Below, one piece after another: positions 6,439-11,967 of a DNA stretch of 12,853 nt. Numbering within the stretch: position 1 is the first letter of the stretch; each line of letters begins with the position of its first letter. The DNA comes from JACOXT01 sp964372855. GTDB lineage: Bacteria > Patescibacteriota > Microgenomatia > Levybacterales > UBA12049. The translations under genes and the position numbers were made by a program. The notes beneath the pieces are model-generated. The model saw only the letters and a program-made list of their open reading frames with translations. It was not told the origin of the DNA and did not search any database. The stretch lies in NCBI GenBank assembly GCA_964372855.1, contig CAYJRY010000035.1, positions 1-12,853 on the forward strand. Direction: 5' to 3'.

Positions 6439-7521
6439 TTAAGTTAGATGATGATTAGGCGAATTTTGCAGACTCTCAACCAACTTTTTGATCTTAGGTA
6501 CAGAGTTTTTATCGCACACCAAAACTACATCATCTGTGCTTATGACAATCATTTTTTTCAAATCAATTCCTACGACTAACTGGTCTGTATAATTGAAAAC
6601 TAAATTATCTTCAGAATCAGTAATTAAAACTTTCCCTTTTGTTACGTTTTCTTGCTTTTCAACCTCAAGTGCTTCTTTTAATGCCTCCCAAGCGCCTACA
6701 TCGCTCCAACCAATGTCTGCTGCTATAACAAAAACTAGGGATGGATCAATTTTCTCAAGAACTGCGTTATCAAAACTTATCTTTTCAAATGTTGGGTATA
6801 TTTTTGAAACTTTCTCATAAAAATCTTTCTGGCCGACTGCTTTCTCTATTTTTGAAAGTCCTTTCCAAATGGTATTAGCAAATTTTTTATATTGAGTCAA
6901 AAGGAACTCTGGCGTTGTTACAAAATAACCCGGATTCCAAGAAAAGTTCTCATTTTTTAAAAATTCCTCAGCATCAGCAAGACTTGGGCGATAAATAAGT
7001 CTTTTGAATTTAAAAATTTTTGTACCTCTTATTTCTTTAATTTTTTCACCAAATTCAATCCATCCCAAATTCTGATTAGCGAATCTTGCCCGCTGTCCGA
7101 CTAAGATAAGAGAATCATTATCTTTTTTAACAATATCCTCTGCAAAACGCAAAACCTCCCGAAAACGACGTTCTTTTTTAACAAAATGGTCACTCCAGAC
7201 AATAGCAATAGGAATTTTTGGAAATTTTTTTCCTATAACTGCACAGGCAAATCCAACAGCTGGACCAACATCTCGAGTTGCAGGCTCGAAGATAAAATTA
7301 TCTTCAGGAATCTCAGGTAATTGTTGTTTAACAATTTTCTCATATCTTACTGAAGTAGCTATATAAATATCAGAAAAATTAAAATCAGGACGCAATCTTT
7401 TTACGGCTAATTGAAGCGTAGACTTATTTCCAAGTATTTTTTCAAATTGCTTGGGACTGTTTTTGCGAGAAAGTGGCCACAATCTTGTTCCTACTCCTCC
7501 AGCAAAGATGACAATTTTCAT
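6439..7521 (-). CDS. manC: Mannose-1-phosphate guanylyltransferase (GDP-mannose synthesis)
   Basis: A nucleotidyltransferase that makes GDP-mannose from mannose-1-phosphate and GTP in the cytoplasm. The signature FAGGVGTRLWPLSRKNSPKQ (6-25) is the nucleotide-binding loop with the catalytic Arg and Lys. EPATRDVGPA (79-88) matches the usual EPAxRNTAPA. WSDH (109-112) holds the metal-binding Asp where most relatives read PSDH. GWIEFGEK (153-160), WNPGYF (195-200), FDNAVLEK (250-257) and GWSDVGAW (271-278) complete the family pattern. At 360 residues it is the single-domain form without the phosphomannose isomerase half of longer ManC/AlgA proteins; that enzyme and phosphomannomutase must be encoded elsewhere. 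Several substitutions (W for P at 109, P for S in WNPG) are mild departures; GDP-mannose is still the best call over other NDP-hexoses. The start codon overlaps the stop of the upstream GT4 gene by 4 nt (ATGA). Confidence 0.9.
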   Translation of the reverse strand: MKIVIFAGGVGTRLWPLSRKNSPKQFEKILGNKSTLQLAVKRLRPDFNFSDIYIATSVRYEKIVKQQLPEIPEDNFIFEPATRDVGPAVGFACAVIGKKFPKIPIAIVWSDHFVKKERRFREVLRFAEDIVKKDNDSLILVGQRARFANQNLGWIEFGEKIKEIRGTKIFKFKRLIYRPSLADAEEFLKNENFSWNPGYFVTTPEFLLTQYKKFANTIWKGLSKIEKAVGQKDFYEKVSKIYPTFEKISFDNAVLEKIDPSLVFVIAADIGWSDVGAWEALKEALEVEKQENVTKGKVLITDSEDNLVFNYTDQLVVGIDLKKMIVISTDDVVLVCDKNSVPKIKKLVESLQNSPNHHLT

Positions 7522-8693
7522 ATTTCCATTTTATCCTTATCATTTTGAACAGGTTTCAGAATCTCATCCATAAATTCTCTTTTAAACTCCTCGAATGAAA
7601 ATCTCTTTGCTTGATTTATACAATCCTGCGGATTAATGATCATATTATTAAATTGATTAATTGCCATAATCAAACTTTTAGCGTTTTGTTCATTAAAAAA
7701 TAATCCAGTCTTGCCTTCTATAATAGTTTCAAGAGCTCCTCCGCCTTTAAATGCAATAACAGGTCTGCCAAAACTTTGTGCCTCAAGTATTGAAAGACCA
7801 AAATCTTCGATTCCTGGGAAAATTAATGAACGACAATCCATATAATACCTTACTAACTCTTTATCAGTCAAGTAACCCAAAAACTCGATGTTTGGCTCTG
7901 CTAAACTTTTCAGATGTTTTTCCTCCGAACCAGACCCTATTATTTTTAACGGTAACTTTAGTTTATTAAAAGCCGCAATCGCAATATCAATTCTTTTATA
8001 AGGAACAAGTCGAGAAACAATCAAAAAATATGACGATGGAGGATGGAAGGTGGATGGTAGTTCTTTGACGGTAGAAGCTAGATGGTCGATCGATCTTCTA
8101 CCTTCCATTTTCAAGTTGCTATCTTCTATCTTCCATCTTCTACCGTCTATTATCACCGGAGGATAAACAACGGCTGAGTCTCTACCATAATACTTTCTAA
8201 TCCTTGATTGAACCTCTTTCGAAATCGCAATATATTTATCTGGTCTTTGCGCTGCAATTCTATCCCATATCCTAAGATATGAAACTATTGGTTTTGAGAT
8301 AAATCGAAATATAGGGTTTTTAAAATACTCATCATATCCGCTCCATAAATATCTCGTCGGTGTTAGGCAATAACAAATGTGTATTGTTTTTGGTTTTGTA
8401 ATAATTCCTTTTGCAGCTTCGCTTGTTACTGAAATAACCACATCATATTTATCAAAATTAAAATATTCAAATGCGATAGGCATTAGAGACGCATATAATT
8501 CATGTCTGAATGAAAAAGGTAATCTTTGAAGAAAAGAAGTTCTTATATCAAAAACCTTTGCCCAAGACGCTTTTTTTTGGTCATAAACTGAAGTATAAAG
8601 TGGAGCATCCGGAAATAATTTGTGAAGAGATAACAATACTCTTTCCGCGCCCCCCCACTTATTCACTCTGTCATAAACCAACGCAACTTTCAT
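7518..8693 (-). CDS. Glycosyltransferase family 4, WbaZ-like (probable mannosyltransferase)
   Basis: A GT-B retaining glycosyltransferase of 391 residues, cytoplasmic or peripheral to the membrane. The N-terminal Rossmann domain starts with VALVYDRVNKWGGAERVL (3-20), containing the GGAE loop. ICYCLTPTRYLWSGYDEYF (106-124) matches what I know of WbaZ-type mannosyltransferases. The C-terminal donor domain starts at SYFLIVSRLVPYKRID (221-236) and holds the E-x7-E motif EDFGLSILE (E296, E304), which binds the donor sugar. A GDP-mannose donor is inferred from the family and the adjacent manC. Residues about 181-220, between VVYPPV and SYFLIVSRL, are encoded by a 7-bp periodic array and are extra to the family. 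A run of seven Gs at 8656-8650 encodes the glycine loop near the start. The start overlaps the preceding gene by 23 nt. Confidence 0.92.
   Translation of the reverse strand: MKVALVYDRVNKWGGAERVLLSLHKLFPDAPLYTSVYDQKKASWAKVFDIRTSFLQRLPFSFRHELYASLMPIAFEYFNFDKYDVVISVTSEAAKGIITKPKTIHICYCLTPTRYLWSGYDEYFKNPIFRFISKPIVSYLRIWDRIAAQRPDKYIAISKEVQSRIRKYYGRDSAVVYPPVIIDGRRWKIEDSNLKMEGRRSIDHLASTVKELPSTFHPPSSYFLIVSRLVPYKRIDIAIAAFNKLKLPLKIIGSGSEEKHLKSLAEPNIEFLGYLTDKELVRYYMDCRSLIFPGIEDFGLSILEAQSFGRPVIAFKGGGALETIIEGKTGLFFNEQNAKSLIMAINQFNNMIINPQDCINQAKRFSFEEFKREFMDEILKPVQNDKDKMEI
8035..8153. repeat. Palindromic heptamer array inside the GT4 gene
   Basis: 119 bp that parse into 17 units of 7 bp in one constant phase. 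The left half (plus strand) has purine-rich units such as GATGGAG, GATGGAA, GGTGGAT and GGTAGAA. The right half has their near complements, such as CTACCTT, CTATCTT (twice in tandem), CCATCTT and CTACCGT. The halves form long inverted repeats: GACGGTAGAAG at 8067-8077 pairs exactly with CTTCTACCGTC at 8137-8147, and TGGAAGGT at 8044-8051 with ACCTTCCA at 8100-8107. TCGATCGA (8086-8093) sits in the middle. The gene stays open through it. Confidence 0.85.
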
Positions 8694-9840
8694 ATATTCT
8701 CAATGTCTCTTTTGCCATTTTTTCCCAAGAAAACCATTTAGCTCTTTCAAAACCTATACTTATTTTCTCAGTAAAATGATTTGAATCATTTAACAAAACT
8801 TCCTCCATGCTATCTCTTATACTTACTATATCTTTAGGATCAAAATATAGTACCGCATTCTGACAAATTTCTCTATGTGCTTGGATATCAGACGCCAATA
8901 CTAAACACCTATTTACCATCGCTTCTAAATTAGATAGCCCAAATCCTTCAATTAACGAAGGATTAACTAGGGCCAACGCATTTCTATATAAGTTAACAAG
9001 CTCCTCATCATTAACATATCCCAAAAACTTTACAGATTTCTCTAAGCCCATTTTTTTCACTTGAGTTTTTAGTCTTTCGTGAAAATAATCATCCTTACCT
9101 ACTAGAATAAAGGAGATATTGGGATACTGAGATATTAAAATATTAAAGGCTTCTAACAATCTTTCTAGATTCTTATGTGGATACGCATTTCCAACGTATA
9201 GAAAGTATTTTGTATTAAGTATTTTGTATTTTGTATTTTGAACATTGTTTCGAATTTCGAATTTCGAATTTCGAATTTCGATACCCACTCCTTCATAAGT
9301 TACCACAATTTTATTTGGATCAACTTTTAGATACTTAATCATCTCATTTTTAGTAGCATTAGAAACCACTATGATTTTTAATGCTTTTCTTGCTGCTTGA
9401 GAAACAACAAGTTTATAACCCAAACGTTTTAAATAATATATAGGCCTAGGCAAAGTCGTGGCATAACCAGTTGGAAATCTGTATGGAATTAAGTCATGTA
9501 TTGTTACAATAAATGGTCTGTTGTAAAAAATTGGAACAGATATATATGGAAAATGAACTAAGTCTAAATTTTCTTTATTTAATATTTGAGGAAATTTAAT
9601 TTGTTCTTCAATTGTATGCCACATAATATCCATCTTAATAATTTTCGATTTTACATTTTCCATTTTCCATTTATTTTTGATATTTGATATTTTATTTTTG
9701 ATATTTTCATGATCTTTAGAAAAAGCAAATAAAACATACTCATTGTCTTTGTCAAAAATAAAGAGGTTTTCAATCAGATTTCTAATGTACCTTCCAACTC
9801 CACCCTCATTCCACAGTCTTGCATCAATTCCAATTTTCAT
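8671..9840 (-). CDS. Glycosyltransferase family 4, MtfB-like (probable mannosyltransferase)
   Basis: A GT-B transferase of 389 residues. MKIGIDARLW then GGVGRYIRNLIENL (13-26) is the typical N-terminus of the MtfB-like GT4 group, known mainly as mannosyltransferases. LDLVHFPYISVPI (92-104), VTIHDLIPYRFP (112-123) and IVVSNATKNEM (157-167) are conserved positions of the N-terminal domain. The C-terminal domain begins with KYFLYVGNAYPHKNLERLL (211-229) and has E298-x7-E306 in EGFGLSNLE. Donor and linkage are not readable; GDP-mannose is plausible beside manC. Two stretches are foreign to the family and lie in heptamer repeats: residues about 45-67 (low-complexity Asn/Lys/Ile) and 187-212 (EIRNSKFEIRNN, then QNTKYKI). 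Both are in frame. The ATG overlaps the stop of the preceding GT2 gene by 4 nt; the 3' end overlaps the next gene by 23 nt. No Shine-Dalgarno is evident. Confidence 0.92.
   Translation of the reverse strand: MKIGIDARLWNEGGVGRYIRNLIENLFIFDKDNEYVLFAFSKDHENIKNKISNIKNKWKMENVKSKIIKMDIMWHTIEEQIKFPQILNKENLDLVHFPYISVPIFYNRPFIVTIHDLIPYRFPTGYATTLPRPIYYLKRLGYKLVVSQAARKALKIIVVSNATKNEMIKYLKVDPNKIVVTYEGVGIEIRNSKFEIRNNVQNTKYKILNTKYFLYVGNAYPHKNLERLLEAFNILISQYPNISFILVGKDDYFHERLKTQVKKMGLEKSVKFLGYVNDEELVNLYRNALALVNPSLIEGFGLSNLEAMVNRCLVLASDIQAHREICQNAVLYFDPKDIVSIRDSMEEVLLNDSNHFTEKISIGFERAKWFSWEKMAKETLRIYESCVGL
9205..9281. repeat. Two adjacent heptamer arrays in the interdomain linker of a GT4 gene
   Basis: GTATTTT is repeated five times at 9205-9239, perfect except that the second unit reads GTATTAA. 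After 8 bp, TTTCGAA is repeated 4.9 times at 9248-9281 without error. Because 7 is not a multiple of 3, each array reads the same 21-nt cycle in every frame. Both perfect units are free of stop codons in all six frames. On the coding strand they give EIRNSKF and QNTKYKI-type heptapeptides (residues 187-212). Confidence 0.95.
9642..9708. repeat. Degenerate heptamer array in the N-terminal domain of the same GT4 gene
   Basis: From 9642 the sequence parses in steps of 7: TTTTCGA, TTTTACA, TTTTCCA twice, TTTATTT, TTGATAT twice, TTTATTT, TTGATAT. The segment from TTTATTT recurs after 21 bp, so the reading frame repeats exactly (IKNKISN then IKNKWKM). It encodes residues about 45-67, in a loop after the strand ending YVLFAFSK. 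Confidence 0.75.
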
Positions 9841-10757
9841 ACTTTTGCAAAACGTTCTACAAAATTTATTCCTGCATTAACAAGAAAACTAACTAAGCGA
9901 GGATATTTTTTCTTATAGTGCTTATTATAAAATATTCTCATAGCATTGAACCGCCAACGGGAAGCTATCCTCTTTGTTTCAACGGTGGCAGTTGTTATAT
10001 CTTTTGATTGTCTTTTGATTCCACCTGATACACCTTTGTAGTGCATTACTGACACTTTCGGAAAATAATAAATTTTCCAATCACGTTGTTTTAGTTGATA
10101 GCAAAACTCTATATCTTCTCCATAAAAAAAATAATCCTCATCCCACCATCCTATACCTTCACCTGCTTCTCTTCTAACCAACATACATGCTCCAGCTAAA
10201 ACATCAATTTCATGTGTTTTTGTGAGATTTTTCCACCCTAGCGTATATCCAGCAAAAAATTTACTTTTAGGAAATATATTCTGTAATTTGGAAAAATAAC
10301 AAAAAGCATTCCAAGGAGTTGGAAATCCCCTGTGGGAGGCATCATCAAGCTCGCCACTTGGCAAAATAACTTTGCAGGTTGATGCTCCTGCATTTTTGTG
10401 TATATCCATAAAAGCAATCATTTCTTCTGCAACACCTTTTTGCAAAATAGTATCGGGATTCAAAAATAATACATATCGACTATTTGAAGAATTTTTAATC
10501 CCTTGATTGTTGGCTTTAGAAAACCCTAAGTTTTTGTTATTTAAAATCGTCTTTAAATTTAAAATTTGACCTTGCCTACCGGCAGGCAGGTTTTTAATAT
10601 TTAATATCTCTGATTGCGAACCATCAGTTGATGCATTATCTACAATAACAACCTCATAACTAATCTTATTACTAATATTTTCAATTATTGATTTTAAGCA
10701 ATTCCTAAGAAAGACTTTTGTGTTGTAATTAACAATTATAATAGAAAGATCAAGCAT
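9837..10757 (-). CDS. Glycosyltransferase family 2, rhamnosyl/sugar-transferase-like
   Basis: A GT-A fold inverting transferase of 306 residues from the chosen ATG. LSIIIVNYNTKVFLRNCL (4-21) is the classic GT2 N-terminal strand and helix; VVIVDNASTDGS (36-47) binds the nucleotide; NLGFSKANNQGI (76-87) and VLFLNPDT (96-103) give the metal-binding region. DVLAGACMLVRREA (185-198) and YFFYGEDIEFCYQLKQRDW (209-227) give the acceptor and base positions. The family includes rhamnosyltransferases and many unspecified enzymes; the sugar cannot be told. A longer frame starts at 10787, but the 10757 ATG begins right before the conserved strand and overlaps the upstream stop by only 8 nt, so I chose it. 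Residues about 50-68, including LPAGRQG (57-63), are extra and come from a palindromic insertion. No membrane segment is obvious. TGA stop, in an ATGA overlap with the next gene. Confidence 0.92.
   Translation of the reverse strand: MLDLSIIIVNYNTKVFLRNCLKSIIENISNKISYEVVIVDNASTDGSQSEILNIKNLPAGRQGQILNLKTILNNKNLGFSKANNQGIKNSSNSRYVLFLNPDTILQKGVAEEMIAFMDIHKNAGASTCKVILPSGELDDASHRGFPTPWNAFCYFSKLQNIFPKSKFFAGYTLGWKNLTKTHEIDVLAGACMLVRREAGEGIGWWDEDYFFYGEDIEFCYQLKQRDWKIYYFPKVSVMHYKGVSGGIKRQSKDITTATVETKRIASRWRFNAMRIFYNKHYKKKYPRLVSFLVNAGINFVERFAKV
10553..10608. repeat. LPAGRQG palindrome flanked by AT-rich heptamers
   Basis: The core 10571-10590, CTTGCCTACCGGCAGGCAGG, is a palindrome centred on CCGG with two mismatches; its consensus would be CCTGCCTGCCGGCAGGCAGG. 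It is far richer in G+C than the surroundings. AT-rich heptamers flank it in the same 7-bp phase: TTAAATT and TAAAATT on the left, TAATATT and TAATATC on the right. The core is about 21 bp, three heptamers, and encodes LPAGRQG. I recall this peptide in many unrelated CPR proteins. Confidence 0.8.
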
Positions 10758-11346
10758 ATTGATTTTTACCAAAAACCGCATTCTCATAAACTGATTCTAA
10801 ATCATTCGTTATTTTCTCCCAACTAAATTTTTCCTCCACTAATTTTCTAGCATTTATTGCTATTTTCATATATAAATCTTTGTCTTCAAGAAGACTTGTG
10901 ATTCCTTGGACAAAATCTTTTGAACTTTCACAAATAATAGCTTCTGAGTTCTTCATCGCGTCAATTGCGTTTCCAAAAGGAGTAGTAACCACAGGAATTC
11001 CACTTGCCATAGCCTCTAAAATTTTGTAGCTTGTTCCTCCTCCGACCCTAATTGGGGCAAGTAGAATATGTGATTTTTGATAAATAAGCGATGTATCAAC
11101 TGGAGCATTATCATCAAAAAAAATACTTTTATCACTAGTCAATCTTTTCAGGGAATCAGGAATCCACCTTCCTACCACCCAAAGCTTTAAACCTTTTAAA
11201 GACGGGATAATTTCCGCTTTGAGTTTCGGCCAAATTTCCAAAATAATCTCTCTGAGAGAATCTCTATTCTGAATCCACTTAAAATCACCGATAAAAAGTA
11301 TCCTCTGCTCCCCATTAACTTCGAACTTCGAACTACGAACTTCGAA
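10750..11346 (-). pseudogene. C-terminal donor domain of an interrupted GT4 gene
   Basis: This is the second half of the gene that begins at 11967, in the same frame after one TAG (11349-11347). From 11346 it reads FEVRSSKFEVNGEQ, encoded by the repeat, then RILFIGDFKW, the first strand of the C-terminal Rossmann domain. KGLKLWVVGRWIPDSL follows, then APIRVGGGTSYKILEAMASG, the donor-sugar loop with the family's GGG-x-K-x-x-E-A pattern, then IPVVTTPFGN and a normal C-terminus with FSWEKITNDLESVY. A TTG at 11241 is the first plausible internal start, but it would cut off the first strand, so an independent protein is unlikely. The domain shows no further stop or frameshift, which suggests a recent break, readthrough, or a mixed population. 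It ends 8 nt inside the next gene. Confidence 0.8.
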
Positions 11347-11349
11347 CTA
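11317..11349. repeat. Heptamer array carrying an in-frame TAG
   Basis: AACTTCG is repeated 4.7 times at 11317-11349, with a T-to-A change in the third unit (AACTACG) and in the last partial unit (AACTA). On the coding strand that last change reads TAG, exactly after GVDTK of the GT4 N-terminal half. The array is 33 bp, divisible by three, so the insertion itself keeps frame and only the substitution stops translation. Its unit differs by one base from the AATTTCG array at 9248-9281, and both encode xFEVRSSKFE / xFEIRNSKFE-type peptides. Confidence 0.95.
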
Positions 11350-11967
11350 TTTAGTGTCTACGCCATTTGCTACAATATCAACGTCTTTTCTTTTTTTATT
11401 CATAACTTTTTTATCTCTTTCAGAAACAGCGACTAATTTTGTTGCTTTCTTCCACATACCCTCTTCCCAAAACTTAAGTTTTGCCACATCCAAATAAAAA
11501 AAAGGGCGGAAGAATAATGGAGTATTGTTAGCAAAGAATTTATAAACTAAATATTCTATGTTATGTTCAACTAATACTACGGGTATTCTTAGATCTTCGA
11601 ATGGAAGATTTTGCATTACATAAGATGTCTCTACATGAATTAGATCAAATTGCGATCTTCTAATATTGTCTTTTATCTTTTCTTTCATAAGACTTTGTGT
11701 GTGTCCTGTTACTAAAAAAGGCGAAAAAGAAAAACCAGTTTTTAAAATATTTTTCATAGACCATTGTTTCATTCTTGGAACAGTTATTACCTTTTTGCAA
11801 TATTTCTCAACTTCCTCTATATCTGAGGTTTTCTGATAGTCTCTCTTTTCACAAATTAAAGTAATATTGTGCCTACCAGATAGTCTTTTTATTAGATTAT
11901 ATAATCGAATATGTCCTCCAGAAAAAAGGGGATATGGCAGATATGAAGAAATAAGAAGTATATTCAT
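11347..11967 (-). CDS. Glycosyltransferase family 4, N-terminal half (gene interrupted by TAG)
   Basis: MNILLISSYLPYPLFSGGHIRLYNLIKRLS (1-30 region) is the standard GT4 N-terminal strand, glycine loop and helix. Conserved parts continue: HNITLICEKRD (33-43), FDLIHVETSYVMQNLP (about 111-126), VVLVEHNIEYLVY (about 130-142), KATKLVAVSERDKKVM (177-192) and IVANGVDTK (198-206), where the linker to the second domain begins. Translation stops there at a TAG lying in a heptamer array; the rest of the enzyme follows in the same frame to 10750. Full length would be 405 residues, normal for the family. The half alone lacks the donor-sugar site and should be inactive. TAG ends the sugar transferase gene in this operon, so reassignment to an amino acid is unlikely. 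The ATG overlaps the stop of the upstream gene by 4 nt. An AAGAAAAATG context gives only a weak ribosome site. Confidence 0.88.
   Translation of the reverse strand: MNILLISSYLPYPLFSGGHIRLYNLIKRLSGRHNITLICEKRDYQKTSDIEEVEKYCKKVITVPRMKQWSMKNILKTGFSFSPFLVTGHTQSLMKEKIKDNIRRSQFDLIHVETSYVMQNLPFEDLRIPVVLVEHNIEYLVYKFFANNTPLFFRPFFYLDVAKLKFWEEGMWKKATKLVAVSERDKKVMNKKRKDVDIVANGVDTK

Noticed and set aside
6593..6820. Plus-strand frame of 75 residues
   Set aside because: Antisense shadow of the well-supported manC gene; no family features.
7778..7969. Plus-strand frame of 63 residues
   Set aside because: Antisense shadow of the GT4 donor domain, including its E-x7-E motif region.
8510..8779. Plus-strand frame of 89 residues
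   Set aside because: Antisense to the junction of two GT4 genes; no promoter or ribosome site.
10758..10787. Longer start for the GT2 gene (MRMRFLVKIN)
   Set aside because: Would overlap the preceding coding frame by 38 nt and adds residues not found before the conserved LSIIIVNYN strand; ATG at 10757 is preferred.
8035..11349. CRISPR array
   Set aside because: Units are 7 bp with no spacers of regular size and no cas genes nearby.
11347..11349. TAG recoded as an amino acid
   Set aside because: TAG ends the sugar transferase gene at 5763 with no conserved extension, and this TAG arises from a one-base change in a repeat; stop is the simpler reading.
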